Notes: generated by a model not told the origin, from the sequence alone. Shown: positions 35,688-45,269, counted from the first letter of the stretch. The stretch is 64,000 nucleotides of DNA from Rhodosalinus halophilus (GCF_003298775.1 NZ_QNTQ01000005.1:1-64000); one strand, 5' to 3'. Program-made: numbers and translations.

Positions 35688-36527
35688 TTGGAAAAGCTCA
35701 TAGACATCCGCGGCGTGCGCCACACCTTCCGCACGCGCACCGGCTTGCTGCCCGTGCTCGACGGGCTCGACGTCGCCGTGGACGAGGGCGGCTTCACCGC
35801 CGTCGTCGGCCCCTCGGGCTGCGGCAAGTCCACGCTGACGCGGCTGATCGCGGGCCTGCTGATCCCGGACGAGGGAGAGGTGAACGTTCATGGCGAGCGC
35901 ATCACCGGGCCGCGGTCGAACGTCGGCATGGCCTTCCAGAACCCCGTCCTGCTCGAGTGGCGCACGATCCTCAGGAACGTGCTGCTGCCGCTCGAGATCG
36001 TACCCACGAAACTTCCGAGAAAGGAGCAGGAGGCGCGCGCCCGCCGCCTGCTGTCGCTCGTCGGCCTCGAAGGCTTCGAGGACAAGCGTCCCTCGGAGCT
36101 CTCGGGGGGGATGCGCCAGCGCGCGTCGCTCTGCCGGGCGCTCATCCACCAGCCCGAGGTGCTGATCCTCGACGAACCCTTCGGCGCGCTCGACGCCTTC
36201 ACGCGCGAGGATCTCTGGCAGACCATGCACGAGGTGAAGCGCCAGGAGCCCTTCACCGGCGTGCTGATCACCCACGACCTGCGCGAGGCGATCTTTCTCG
36301 CCGACCGGGTGGTGGTGCTCTCGGGGCGGCCAGCGCGCACGCAATACGTCCTCGAGGTGCCCGATACCGGCCCGCGCGACCTCGACCACCTCTACACGGC
36401 CGAGGCGGCGGAGATGCTCAATCTCCTGCGCCATCAGATCGAGATCGCTCAGGGCCGCGCGCCCGCGGAGACATCCGCCGAGGCGCCCGCCCCGCCGCCG
36501 GGCGCCGCCGCCCGCGGCATGCACTGA
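35688..36527 (+). CDS. ABC importer ATP-binding protein
   Basis: 279-residue ATPase of the SsuB/TauB type. Walker A is GPSGCGKST, the signature LSGGMRQRASLCRAL, Walker B LILDEPFGALDAF and the switch His in LITHDLREAIFLADR. It starts at TTG after CCGGAGG. A Pro/Ala-rich tail of about 25 residues ends the protein. Second gene of the importer operon. Confidence 0.93.
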   Translation: MEKLIDIRGVRHTFRTRTGLLPVLDGLDVAVDEGGFTAVVGPSGCGKSTLTRLIAGLLIPDEGEVNVHGERITGPRSNVGMAFQNPVLLEWRTILRNVLLPLEIVPTKLPRKEQEARARRLLSLVGLEGFEDKRPSELSGGMRQRASLCRALIHQPEVLILDEPFGALDAFTREDLWQTMHEVKRQEPFTGVLITHDLREAIFLADRVVVLSGRPARTQYVLEVPDTGPRDLDHLYTAEAAEMLNLLRHQIEIAQGRAPAETSAEAPAPPPGAAARGMH

Positions 36528-36541
36528 GACAGGAGGCCCGG

Positions 36542-37390
36542 TTGACCGAGACGACCACCGCCCCCACCCCCGTCACCCGGCCCGAGGAGATCGCCCGCCC
36601 CTCGCTCGGCCGCCGCGTCGCCGGCGCGCTGGGCAGCCGCGCGGTTCTCGCGCCGATCATCGCCACCCTCGTGCTGATCGCGTTCTGGGAGGCGCTGGTC
36701 TGGATCAACGGCTGGCCCAACTACGTGATGGCCTCGCCCTCGGACCTCGTGCCCGCCTATGCGCGCTACTGGGAGCTCTTCCTCGTAATGGGCTGGCAGA
36801 CGCTCTGGCGCACGGTGCTGGGCCTCGTGCTCGCGGTGGTGGTGGGCGTCGGCCTCGGCATGATCATGGGCTTCTCGCGCACCATGCGCGATGCGCTCTA
36901 TCCCCTTCTCGTGGGCTTCAACGCCATCCCCAAGGCGACCGTGGTGCCCATCGTGGCGCTCATGTTCGTGGGCGCGCATGACTTCAACACGGTGCTCATC
37001 GCCTTCATGATTTCCTTCTTCCCGATCGCCGTCTCGGTCTCGATCGGCCTGTCGACGCTCGAGCCGGAATACCGGGACATCCTGCGCTCGCTCGGCGCCT
37101 CGCAGTCGACGATCTTCTGGAAGATCGCGCTGCCCAAGACCCTGCCGGAGTTCTTCGGCGCGCTGAAGGTCGCCGTGACGCTCGCCTTCATCGGCACCAA
37201 CCTGATGGAGATCGTCTCGCCCCACGGCCGCGGGCTGGGCGCGCTCTTCGATTCGGGCAAGACGAACTCGGACTATCCGCTGATGTTCGCCGTGCTCATC
37301 GCGCTCGCCTTCCTGGGTATCCTTCTCTACTACATCGTCATCGTGCTGGAGAAGATCTTCGCCGGCTGGGCCGAACGCAGCCCGACCTGA
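36542..37390 (+). CDS. ABC importer permease protein
   Basis: 282-residue inner-membrane subunit with about six helices. The EAA loop is recognisable as DILRSLGASQSTIFWKIALP. It starts at TTG after CAGGAGG, 14 bases after the ATPase gene. A soluble Pro/Thr-rich N-terminus of about 35 residues precedes the first helix. Third gene of the importer and last before xdhA. Confidence 0.92.
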   Translation: MTETTTAPTPVTRPEEIARPSLGRRVAGALGSRAVLAPIIATLVLIAFWEALVWINGWPNYVMASPSDLVPAYARYWELFLVMGWQTLWRTVLGLVLAVVVGVGLGMIMGFSRTMRDALYPLLVGFNAIPKATVVPIVALMFVGAHDFNTVLIAFMISFFPIAVSVSIGLSTLEPEYRDILRSLGASQSTIFWKIALPKTLPEFFGALKVAVTLAFIGTNLMEIVSPHGRGLGALFDSGKTNSDYPLMFAVLIALAFLGILLYYIVIVLEKIFAGWAERSPT

Positions 37391-37531
37391 GGCGCCAGCG
37401 CCATCGCGCCCCTTGCCAAACCGGCATCGGAAATGCAGGATTTCGTACAGGCGCGCGACCTGCCGGCCCCTTCTACGCCGCCTCGAAGGGGAGCGCCCCG
37501 GCCGACGGTATCGCGGCGATGCTGACCTGAC

Positions 37532-38971
37532 ATGCGCACAGCCTTCCTGCTCAACGGCACCCCCGTCGAGACCCGGACACATCCGACCGAAACCCTCCTC
37601 CACTGGCTGCGCGAGCGCCGCGGCCTCACCGGCACCAAGGAGGGCTGCAACGAGGGCGACTGCGGCGCCTGCACCGTCGTCGTCACCGACCGCGAGCGCA
37701 GCGCCCGCGCCCTCAATGCCTGCATCCTCTTCCTGCCGCAGCTGCACGGTCGCGCGGTCCGCACGGTCGAGGGCCTCGGAGAGGCCGAGGCCCCCCACCC
37801 CGCGCAACAAGCCATGGTCGACCACCACGGCAGCCAGTGCGGCTTCTGCACGCCCGGGATCGTGGCCGCCATGGCCGCCGCGCACGCCGAGGGGCGCACC
37901 GATCACGCCGACGCGCTCGCCGGCAACCTCTGCCGCTGCACCGGCTACGCGCCGATCCTGCGCGCCGCGAAAGCCATCGAGACCGCCTCCCGCCCCGCCT
38001 GGGTCGCCGCCGACCGCGCCGCGCTCGACACCCACCGGTCCTTCTTCTTGGGCGAAATATCCTCGGGGGGTGAGGCGGCGCAGCCGCCGAGGGGGGCAGA
38101 CAGCCCCCCTGACCCCGCCTGCCTCCTGCCCGAGACCTCCGATCAGCTCGCCGACTGGTACGCCGCGCACCCCGACGCCACGCTGATCGGCGGCGCGACG
38201 GACGTCGGACTCTGGGTGACGAAGGAGTTGCGCGAGCTCGGACCCACCGCCTTCCTGCACTGCTGCCGCGACCTGCAGGCGATCGAGGTGGGCGCGCGCG
38301 AGATCCGCATCGGCGCCGCCGTCACGCTCGATCGGCTCCGCGCTCTTATGGCGGAGCACCATCCGTCCTTCGCCGAGCTCCTGCGGCGCTACGGCTCGGC
38401 GCAGGTGCGCGCGGCGGCGACGCTCGGCGGCAACATCGCCAACGGCTCGCCCATCGGCGACAGCCCGCCGCCGCTCATCGCGCTCGGCGCGACGCTGCAC
38501 CTGCGTCATGGCGAGACCCGGCGCAGCCTGCCGCTCGAGGAGTTCTTCCTAGACTACGGCCGCCAGGACCGCGCGCCGGGCGAATTCGTCGAGGCGGTGA
38601 CCATCCCGCGACAGCCGGACCGGCTGCGCGTCTGGAAGGTCTCCAAGCGCTTCGATCAGGACATCTCGGCGGTCTGCGGCGCCTTCGCCCTGACGGTGGA
38701 GGACGGGCGCATCGCCGCGGCGCGCATCGCCTTCGGCGGCATGGCCGCCACGCCGAAGCGCGCCCGCGCGGTCGAGGCCGCGCTCATCGGCCAACCGCTC
38801 ACGCCCGAGGGCGTCGCCGCCGCCGACGCCGCCTGGGCGGAGGATTTCCGCCCGATCTCGGACATGCGCGCCTCGGCGGAGTACCGGCTCACGGTCGCGC
38901 GCAACCTGCTCACCCGCTACGCCCTGGACCACGCCGGGGTCGCGACCAGCGTCCTGGAGGTGCGCCCATGA
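37532..38971 (+). CDS. xdhA: Xanthine dehydrogenase small subunit (2Fe-2S and FAD), with a repeat-encoded insert
   Basis: 479-residue electron-transfer subunit of xanthine dehydrogenase. The plant-type cluster ligands are C39, C44, C47 and C64, and the second cluster uses C103, C106, C134 and C136. The FAD domain begins near ATLIGGATDVGLWVTKEL and continues with AATLGGNIANGSPIGDSPP. Between the iron-sulfur and FAD domains, residues ~170-193 (FFLGEISSGGEAAQPPRGAD and on) are encoded by reverse copy C of the dispersed repeat, in frame, in the normally variable linker. The stop overlaps the xdhB start. Confidence 0.95.
   Translation: MRTAFLLNGTPVETRTHPTETLLHWLRERRGLTGTKEGCNEGDCGACTVVVTDRERSARALNACILFLPQLHGRAVRTVEGLGEAEAPHPAQQAMVDHHGSQCGFCTPGIVAAMAAAHAEGRTDHADALAGNLCRCTGYAPILRAAKAIETASRPAWVAADRAALDTHRSFFLGEISSGGEAAQPPRGADSPPDPACLLPETSDQLADWYAAHPDATLIGGATDVGLWVTKELRELGPTAFLHCCRDLQAIEVGAREIRIGAAVTLDRLRALMAEHHPSFAELLRRYGSAQVRAAATLGGNIANGSPIGDSPPPLIALGATLHLRHGETRRSLPLEEFFLDYGRQDRAPGEFVEAVTIPRQPDRLRVWKVSKRFDQDISAVCGAFALTVEDGRIAAARIAFGGMAATPKRARAVEAALIGQPLTPEGVAAADAAWAEDFRPISDMRASAEYRLTVARNLLTRYALDHAGVATSVLEVRP
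38041..38108 (-). repeat. Structured ~70-bp palindromic repeat, copy C, inside xdhA
   Basis: Reverse-oriented copy lying wholly in the xdhA reading frame. Read on the minus strand it has GGGGGGC-TGTCT-GCCCCCC, then GGCGGC-TGC-GCCGCC, then CACCCCCCGAGGATATTTCG and an AAGAAGAAG tail, almost identical to intergenic copy B and to copy D. It encodes a Gly/Ala/Pro-rich linker. Confidence 0.88.
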
Positions 38972-41334
38972 CCGTCGCGAAACCCCTGCCCCACGACGCC
39001 GCCGCGCGCCATGTCGACGGCAGTGCGCGCTACGTCGATGACATTCCGGTTCCCGCGGGCACGCTGCACCTGTGCTTCGGCTGCGCGCGCATCTCGCGCG
39101 GGCGCGTGACCGCGGTGGACCTCGGCCCCGTGCGCGCAGCCGAGGGCGTAATCGCCGTGCTGACCGCCGACGACCTGCCCTTCGACAACGACGTGGCCCC
39201 TGTCGCGCACGACGAGCCGCTGCTGTCGGACGGGACGGTGCACTACGCAGGCCAGCCGCTCTTTCTCGTCGTCGCCGAAAGCCACCTGCAGGCGCGCCGC
39301 GCCGCGCGGCGGGCAGAGATAAGCTACGAGGAGGAAACGCCGATCCTGACCGTCGAACAGGCGCTCGCCGCCGATTCCCGCTTCGAGGAGGGCCCGCGCG
39401 TCTACGGCCGGGGCGACGTGGAGGCGGCGCTGGCGACCGCGCCGCTCGTCACCGAGGGCGAGATCGAGATCGGCGGGCAGGAGCATTTCTACCTCGAGGG
39501 GCAGGCGGCGCTCGCCCTGCCGCAGGAGGGCGGCGACATGATCGTGCACGCCTCCTCCCAGCACCCGACCGAGATCCAGCACAAGGTCGCCGATGCGCTC
39601 GGCCTGCCGATGCACGCCGTGCGCGTCGAGGTGCGGCGCATGGGCGGCGGCTTCGGCGGCAAGGAGAGCCAGGGCAACGCGCTGGCCGTGGCCTGCGCGG
39701 TGGCCGCGCGCGCGACGGGCCGGCCCTGCAAGATGCGCTACGACCGGGACGACGACTTCACGATCACCGGTAAACGGCATCCCTTCGTCATCCGCTACCG
39801 CGCGGGCCACGACGCCGAGGGCCGTCTGCTGGCGGTCGATTTCCGGCAGTTCGCCGTCTGCGGCTGGTCGCAGGATCTGAGCCTCGCCGTCGCGGACAGG
39901 GCGATGCTCCACGCCGACAACGCCTACTGGATCCCGACGGTGCGGATCGAGAGCCACCGGCTGAAGACCAACCACCAGTCGCATACCGCCTTCCGCGGCT
40001 TCGGCGGGCCACAGGGGATGGTCGGGATCGAGCGCGTGCTGGACCATGTCGCGCATCGGGTGGGCCGCGACCCCGCCGAGGTGCGCCGTCTCAATTACTA
40101 CGCCGAGGCGGAGGAAGGGGCGCTGTCTGCCCCCCTCGGCGGCTCCGCCGCCTCACCCCCCGAGGATATTTCCGCCAAGAAGAAGGATCTGCAGGAGCGA
40201 CGGGTCACGCCCTACGGGCAGGTGGTGGAAGACTTCATCCTGGGCGGCATGACGGAGCGCCTGCTGGAGACGAGCGGCTACCACGTGCGGCGGGCGCGGG
40301 TGGCGGAGTGGAATGCGCGGAACGAAGTGATCAAGAGGGGCCTCGCCTTCACGCCGGTGAAGTTCGGGATCTCCTTCACGCTCACCCATCTCAACCAGGC
40401 GGGCGCGCTGGTGCATGTCTATCAGGACGGCTCGGTGGCGCTGAACCACGGCGGGACCGAGATGGGACAAGGCCTGTTCCAGAAGGTGGCGCAGGTGGCG
40501 GCCCAGGTCTTCGGCCTGCCGATGGCGGCCGTGCGGATCACCGCGACGGACACGGCCAAGGTGCCCAACACCTCGGCCACCGCCGCCTCTTCGGGCTCGG
40601 ACCTCAACGGCATGGCGGTGCGGCTCGCCTGCGAGGAGATCGCGGGGCGGATGGCCGCGTTCCTCGCCGAGCGCCATCAGGCGAAGCCCACCGAGGTGCG
40701 GTTCCGCGAGAGCCGCGTCGAGGTGGGCGCGGAAAGCTACAGCTTCGCCGAGGCGGCGAAGGCCTGCTGGATGGGGCGGGTGAGCCTCTCGGCCACGGGC
40801 TACTACCGCACGCCCGACATCTCGTGGGACCGGATCAGGGGAGAGGGGCGGCCGTTCTTCTATTTCGCCTACGGCGCGGTCGTGAGCGAGGTCGCGGTGG
40901 ACACGCTGACCGGAGAATACCGCATCCTGCGCGCCGACATCCTGCATGATGCAGGCAGCAGCCTGAACCCGGCGATCGACCGGGGCCAGGTCGAGGGCGG
41001 CTATGTGCAGGGCGCGGGGTGGCTGACCACCGAGGAGCTCGTCTGGGACGACGCGGGGCGGCTGCGGACGCATGCGCCCTCGACCTACAAGATCCCGGCG
41101 GCCTCTGACGCGCCCGAGGTGTTCGAGGTGAACTTCTGGCAGGCCGAGAACCGGGCGGAGACGATCCATCGGTCCAAGGCGGTTGGCGAGCCGCCGCTGA
41201 TGCTGGGCATCTCGGTGCTGATGGCGCTCTCGGACGCCGTGGCGGCCTGCGGGCCGGGCTATCCGGCCCTCGATGCGCCGGCGACGCCGGAGCGGGTGCT
41301 TGCCGCGATTCGGCGGGTGCGCGGTGCGGCTTGA
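38968..41334 (+). CDS. xdhB: Xanthine dehydrogenase molybdopterin subunit, with a repeat-encoded insert
   Basis: 788-residue catalytic subunit that hydroxylates hypoxanthine and xanthine to urate. Molybdenum-cofactor segments GGQEHFYLEGQAAL, RMGGGFGGKES, TAFRGFGGPQGM and NHGGTEMGQGLFQK are present, and the catalytic Glu is in KAVGEPPLMLGISV. Residues 384-406 (GALSAPLGGSAASPPEDISA then KKK) come from forward copy D of the repeat. They sit between VRRLNYYAEAEE and RRVTPYGQVVED, which are close together in ordinary XdhB. The ATG overlaps the xdhA stop. Confidence 0.95.
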   Translation: MTVAKPLPHDAAARHVDGSARYVDDIPVPAGTLHLCFGCARISRGRVTAVDLGPVRAAEGVIAVLTADDLPFDNDVAPVAHDEPLLSDGTVHYAGQPLFLVVAESHLQARRAARRAEISYEEETPILTVEQALAADSRFEEGPRVYGRGDVEAALATAPLVTEGEIEIGGQEHFYLEGQAALALPQEGGDMIVHASSQHPTEIQHKVADALGLPMHAVRVEVRRMGGGFGGKESQGNALAVACAVAARATGRPCKMRYDRDDDFTITGKRHPFVIRYRAGHDAEGRLLAVDFRQFAVCGWSQDLSLAVADRAMLHADNAYWIPTVRIESHRLKTNHQSHTAFRGFGGPQGMVGIERVLDHVAHRVGRDPAEVRRLNYYAEAEEGALSAPLGGSAASPPEDISAKKKDLQERRVTPYGQVVEDFILGGMTERLLETSGYHVRRARVAEWNARNEVIKRGLAFTPVKFGISFTLTHLNQAGALVHVYQDGSVALNHGGTEMGQGLFQKVAQVAAQVFGLPMAAVRITATDTAKVPNTSATAASSGSDLNGMAVRLACEEIAGRMAAFLAERHQAKPTEVRFRESRVEVGAESYSFAEAAKACWMGRVSLSATGYYRTPDISWDRIRGEGRPFFYFAYGAVVSEVAVDTLTGEYRILRADILHDAGSSLNPAIDRGQVEGGYVQGAGWLTTEELVWDDAGRLRTHAPSTYKIPAASDAPEVFEVNFWQAENRAETIHRSKAVGEPPLMLGISVLMALSDAVAACGPGYPALDAPATPERVLAAIRRVRGAA
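40117..40186 (+). repeat. Structured ~70-bp palindromic repeat, copy D, inside xdhB
   Basis: Forward copy lying in frame in xdhB. The first stem has decayed on one side (GGGGCGC-TGTCT-GCCCCCC). The second stem GGCGGC-TCC-GCCGCC and the CACCCCCCGAGGATATTT and AAGAAGAAGG tail are intact. Orientation is opposite to copy C, so the two inserts encode different peptides. Confidence 0.88.
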
Positions 41335-42235
41335 CCGTGCGGCCCTCGCCCGCGCGGTGGCGCGCGAGGGGCGTGTCGCCCGCGTCGCCGTGGTCGAGAC
41401 CAGGGGCTCGGCGCCGCGGGGTCCGGGCGCCGAGATGCTCGTCTGGGCCGAGGGTCAGTCGGGCACCATCGGCGGCGGCGCGCTGGAATGGGAGGCAGCG
41501 GCACATGCGCGCGGCCTGCTCGCCGGGGGGCGGGACGACATGCGGCTGATGCCGCTGGGGCCCGCGCTCGGCCAGTGCTGCGGCGGCGCGGTGCGCCTTC
41601 TTTGGGAGATCTATGACGCCGAGCGGCTGGCGCAGGTGCCACGCGGCGGGCTCTATGCCCGTCCCTTGCCGGGCGGCGGCGCGGGGCCGCGCCCGCAGGC
41701 GCCGGGCCTTGGCGAGGGGTGGATCGCCGAGGCGGTGGGGGCCGCGGGCCGCCAGCTCTGGATCTGGGGGGCGGGCCATGTCGGGCGCGCGCTCGTGGGG
41801 GTGCTGACGCCGCTGCCGGATCTCGCGATCTCCTGGGCGGACACGGGGCCGGAGCGCTTTCCCGAGACGGTGCCCGAGGGGGTCGAGGTCTTGCCCGCCG
41901 CGGATCTGCCGCGGCTCGCCGGGCATGCGCCGCCCGAGGCCGAACACCTGATCCTGACCTACAGCCACGACATCGACCTCGCGCTCTGCGATGCGCTTTT
42001 GCGGCGTGGTTTCGCCGCCTGCGGGCTGATCGGCTCGGCGACGAAGCGGGCGCGTTTCCGGTCGCGCCTCGCGGCGATGGGCCACGGCGAGGCAGCGATC
42101 GCGCGGATCCGGTGCCCGATCGGCGACCCTGCGCTCGGAAAGCATCCGCAGGCGATCGCGGTCGGCGTGGCGGCGGAGATGCTGCTGGCGCGAGCCTCGC
42201 CGTCCGAAACCGGGAGGCGGTCTCAGCGGCAGTAG
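41324..42235 (+). CDS. xdhC: Xanthine dehydrogenase accessory protein XdhC
   Basis: 303-residue chaperone that binds, sulfurates and inserts the molybdenum cofactor into XdhB. The N-terminal domain has VAVVETRGSAPRGPGAEMLV and GTIGGGALEWEAA, with a conserved Cys pair in LGQCCGGAVRLL. The C-terminal Rossmann domain has IWGAGHVGRALV and GLIGSATKRARFRSRL. A GTG start overlapping the xdhB stop is chosen. Its 3-prime end overlaps the convergent extensin-like gene by 13 bases. Confidence 0.92.
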   Translation: MRLDRAALARAVAREGRVARVAVVETRGSAPRGPGAEMLVWAEGQSGTIGGGALEWEAAAHARGLLAGGRDDMRLMPLGPALGQCCGGAVRLLWEIYDAERLAQVPRGGLYARPLPGGGAGPRPQAPGLGEGWIAEAVGAAGRQLWIWGAGHVGRALVGVLTPLPDLAISWADTGPERFPETVPEGVEVLPAADLPRLAGHAPPEAEHLILTYSHDIDLALCDALLRRGFAACGLIGSATKRARFRSRLAAMGHGEAAIARIRCPIGDPALGKHPQAIAVGVAAEMLLARASPSETGRRSQRQ

Positions 42236-43155
42236 GCGCCGCCGCGGTGCCGCGCCGTGTCGAAGTGGAAGTGATCCCGGTGCCAGCGGTCCGCCGCCGG
42301 GCCGAGGACGGTGCCGAAGATCCCGCAGGCGCTGGCGTGCATCTGCCGCAGCGCCCGGCCCTCTGCGCCGCCGCCCCAGTGGTCGAGCAGCGTGATCCAG
42401 CGGCCGTCGCGCAGACGCACGCCCGAGATGTCGATCGCGCGGCCGAAGGAATGCTCGGAGAGCGGCGCGCCGCGCTGGTTGTTGCGCGTCCGGCAGGAAT
42501 AATGCGCCGCCACCCGGATGCGGTCGACCCCGCCGCCCCGGGATCCTACCGCCGGCTTGAGCCCCTGGCGCACCCATTTCTTCAGCGCCTGAGCGGTCTC
42601 GCAGTCGAGCAGCGCAGGCTGCGTGAGGCCGATCCCCATGACAGAGCGCAGGCGGACGGCCTGGCGGATGCCGCAGGCGGAGATATGGCCGGTGACGCGG
42701 CCTGCGGGCTCGCCCTGCAGGTCGCGGTCGCCGCAGACCGCGCCGCGGTCGAGCGCCCGGCGGCGGGCGATGACCCGTTCGACCACGTCCGGTCCGCGGA
42801 TCAGCGGGCGGAGCGAGCGCGCGACGCCCGGCACCTCCGGCGCGAGGATGGCAGCGCCCAGCACGGTGCCGCGCGCCGCGATCACCGGGCGACCGTCGGG
42901 GTGCGGCACTGCGCGGGCGGCGGGCGCTGGCCGCGGGCGCGCCTCTGCGTCTCGCCCCGGCGAGGCCATGGCGGCCGTTCGCGTTTCCGACGGTGCGGAG
43001 CGATCCGGCATGGCGCGCGCCAGGGGGCGCAGGCCGGGTGGGCCAGAGCTCGCCTCACGCGCAAGCGGGCGCAGCGAGCTTTCCGGCGCGGCGGCGAGCG
43101 GCGCGCCTGCGGCCAGGGCCGCCAGCAACGCCAGCATCCGCGCCGCGCCGGTCAT
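42223..43155 (-). CDS. Extensin-like C-terminal domain protein (predicted peptidoglycan D,D-peptidase)
   Basis: 310-residue exported protein. A signal peptide (MLALLAALAAGAPLAAA) leads to a low-complexity Arg/Pro/Ala-rich stretch of about 90 residues, then the extensin-like domain. The domain shows SCRTRNNQRGAPLSEHSFGR with AIDISGV and ends WHRDHFHFDTA, which are the zinc-ligand His and Asp residues of VanY/MepA-like peptidases. It probably trims peptidoglycan in the periplasm. The ATG overlaps the stop of tyrC, an unusual coupling with an amino-acid synthesis gene. Confidence 0.86.
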   Translation of the reverse strand: MTGAARMLALLAALAAGAPLAAAPESSLRPLAREASSGPPGLRPLARAMPDRSAPSETRTAAMASPGRDAEARPRPAPAARAVPHPDGRPVIAARGTVLGAAILAPEVPGVARSLRPLIRGPDVVERVIARRRALDRGAVCGDRDLQGEPAGRVTGHISACGIRQAVRLRSVMGIGLTQPALLDCETAQALKKWVRQGLKPAVGSRGGGVDRIRVAAHYSCRTRNNQRGAPLSEHSFGRAIDISGVRLRDGRWITLLDHWGGGAEGRALRQMHASACGIFGTVLGPAADRWHRDHFHFDTARHRGGAYCR

Positions 43156-44075
43156 GCCCCGGTCTTCACCCGGCCGAAGTCCGGCGCGTCGGTGTCCTGA
43201 CCGGCCTCGATGATGCCGCGCCGGATCGCGCGGGTGCGGGTGAAATAGGCGTGCAGCATCTCGCCGTCTCCGGTGCGGATGGCGCGCTGCAGCGCGAAGA
43301 GCTCCTCGGTGAAGCGGCCGAGAATCTCGAGCGTGGCGTCCTTGTTCGTCAGGAACACGTCGCGCCACATGGTCGGGTCGGACGCCGCGATGCGGGTGAA
43401 GTCGCGAAAGCCCGCGGCGGAATACTTGATCACTTCGCTGTCGGTGACGCGGCGCAGGTCGTCGGCGACGCCGACCATCGTATAGGCGATCAGATGCGGC
43501 GCATGGCTCGTCACGGCGAGCACGAGGTCGTGGTGATCGGCGTCCATCTCCTCGACATGCGCGCCCATCCCCTCCCAGAGCGCGCGCAGCCGCGCGACGG
43601 CTTCCGGTTCGGTTCCCGGCTCGGGCACCAGCAGGCACCAGCGGTTGTCGAAAAGCGTGGCGAAGCCCGAGCGCGGTCCGGAGTGTTCGGTGCCGGCGAG
43701 GGGGTGGCCGGGGATGAAATGCACGCCCTCCGGGATGTGCGGCCCCACCGCCTCGACCACGGCGCGCTTGACCGAGCCCACGTCGGTCACGGTCGCGCCG
43801 GGCGCAAGACGCGGCGCCATCGCCTCGGCCACCGCGCCCATCGCGCCGACGGGCACCGCGAGAACCACCAGATCCGCGCCCTCGACCGCCTCCGCCACGG
43901 TATCGGTCACACGGTCGCAAAGCCCGATCTCGCGGGCAGTCTCGCGGGTCTCCGCCGAGCGCGCGGTGCCCACCACCTCGCGGGCGAGGCCGGCCTTTCG
44001 TATCGCCCAGAACATCGACGAGGCGATGAGGCCGAGGCCGATCAGCGCGACGCGGTCGTAGACCGGACCGCTCAT
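43152..44075 (-). CDS. tyrC: Prephenate / cyclohexadienyl dehydrogenase
   Basis: 307-residue NAD(P)-dependent TyrA-family enzyme of tyrosine synthesis. The Rossmann motif is [20 protein letters not shown], and the substrate-binding motif is [15 protein letters not shown]. The C-terminal helical dimerisation domain contains [13 protein letters not shown]. There is no chorismate mutase fusion. The start overlaps the hisC stop, forming the hisC-tyrC pair common in alphaproteobacteria, where HisC also transaminates aromatic precursors. Confidence 0.93.
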   Translation of the reverse strand: MSGPVYDRVALIGLGLIASSMFWAIRKAGLAREVVGTARSAETRETAREIGLCDRVTDTVAEAVEGADLVVLAVPVGAMGAVAEAMAPRLAPGATVTDVGSVKRAVVEAVGPHIPEGVHFIPGHPLAGTEHSGPRSGFATLFDNRWCLLVPEPGTEPEAVARLRALWEGMGAHVEEMDADHHDLVLAVTSHAPHLIAYTMVGVADDLRRVTDSEVIKYSAAGFRDFTRIAASDPTMWRDVFLTNKDATLEILGRFTEELFALQRAIRTGDGEMLHAYFTRTRAIRRGIIEAGQDTDAPDFGRVKTGA

Positions 44076-45160
44076 GCAGCCTCCGCCTTGAAGCGGCCTA
44101 TGGTGTGCGCGACGCGGCGGCAGGCGCTCTCGTCGCCCACGGTGATGCGCAGGCAATTGGGCAGCTTGTAGCCCGCGACCGGCCGCACGATCAGCCCTTC
44201 GGCCTTGAGGAAGGTATCGCAGGCGCGCGCCTCGGCCTCGTCGGCAAAGCGGGCGAGGACGAAATTTGCGTGGCTGGGATCGGACGGCACGCCATGCGCG
44301 GCCAGCGCCTCGGCGAGAAAGGCGCGCAGGCGCGCGTTCTCGGAGCGGCAGCGCTCGATGAAGGCGGTGTCGCCCAGCGCGGCCTCCGCCGCGACGAGCG
44401 CGGGCAGCGACAGGTTGAAGGGACCGCGAATGCGCCCGAGCACGTCGGCCACATGCGCCGGCCCGTAGCCCCAGCCGACGCGCAGCCCGCCCAGCCCGTA
44501 GATCTTGGAGAAGGTGCGCGTCATCACGACGTTCTCGCGCGCGTCGACCAGCGCCGCGCCGCCGTCGAAACCCTCGGCGTATTCGGCATAGGCCCCGTCG
44601 AGCACGAGAAGGACGTGGGGCGGGAGCCCGTCGGCGAGCCGCGCCACCTCCGCCTCGCCGATCATCGTGCCCGTGGGATTGTTCGGGTTGGCGATGAAGA
44701 CGAGGCGCGTGGCCTGCGTCACGGCGCCGAGGATCGCGTCCACGTCCGTCGTGCGCTCGCGCTCGGGCACTTCCACCGGGGTGGCCCCGGAGGCCAGCGC
44801 GCTGATGCGGTACATGGAGAAGCCGTGCTCGGTGTGGATCACCTCCGCGCCCGGCCCGGCGTAGGCCTGACAGAGCAGCGCGATGATCTCGTCGCTGCCC
44901 ACGCCGCAGACCACGCGCTCCGGATCCACGCCATGCGCCGCCCCGATCGCCGCGCGCAGGGCGGCGTGATCGGTGGGCGGATAGCGATGGAGCCGCGCGG
45001 CGGCCCGCCGGACGGCCTCCACCGCGGCCGCCGGCGGACCGTAGGGGTTCTCGTTCGAGCTGAGCTTGACCGGGTTCGCCACGCCCTCGGCGGTCGAGGC
45101 CCCGCCCTTGTAGGGCTCGATGTCGAGAATCCCGGCTCTCGGTTGGATGATCTCTGTCAT
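44072..45160 (-). CDS. hisC: Histidinol-phosphate / aromatic aminotransferase
   Basis: 362-residue PLP-dependent fold-I aminotransferase. Family marks are [12 protein letters not shown] near the N-terminus, [13 protein letters not shown], the [11 protein letters not shown] cofactor Asp/Tyr region, the PLP lysine in [20 protein letters not shown], and NFVLARF. The ATG after GGAGAGGCAG was chosen over an upstream one. It is coupled to tyrC, so it probably serves both histidine and tyrosine/phenylalanine synthesis. Confidence 0.94.
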   Translation of the reverse strand: MTEIIQPRAGILDIEPYKGGASTAEGVANPVKLSSNENPYGPPAAAVEAVRRAAARLHRYPPTDHAALRAAIGAAHGVDPERVVCGVGSDEIIALLCQAYAGPGAEVIHTEHGFSMYRISALASGATPVEVPERERTTDVDAILGAVTQATRLVFIANPNNPTGTMIGEAEVARLADGLPPHVLLVLDGAYAEYAEGFDGGAALVDARENVVMTRTFSKIYGLGGLRVGWGYGPAHVADVLGRIRGPFNLSLPALVAAEAALGDTAFIERCRSENARLRAFLAEALAAHGVPSDPSHANFVLARFADEAEARACDTFLKAEGLIVRPVAGYKLPNCLRITVGDESACRRVAHTIGRFKAEAA

Positions 45161-45269
45161 CTGCCTCTCCGCGCTTCGCCCCCTCATAACGGCGCGCGGC
45201 GCGCGGGGCCAGACGCAAGATGGCCCCCAGGCTGCGGCGGCGTGCCGTCGCCGGCACGTTCGGGCCCCG

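Noticed and set aside
37391-37531. Possible additional small gene between the ABC permease and xdhA
   Set aside because: Only short frames with no ribosome site or consistent coding bias are seen in these 141 bases.
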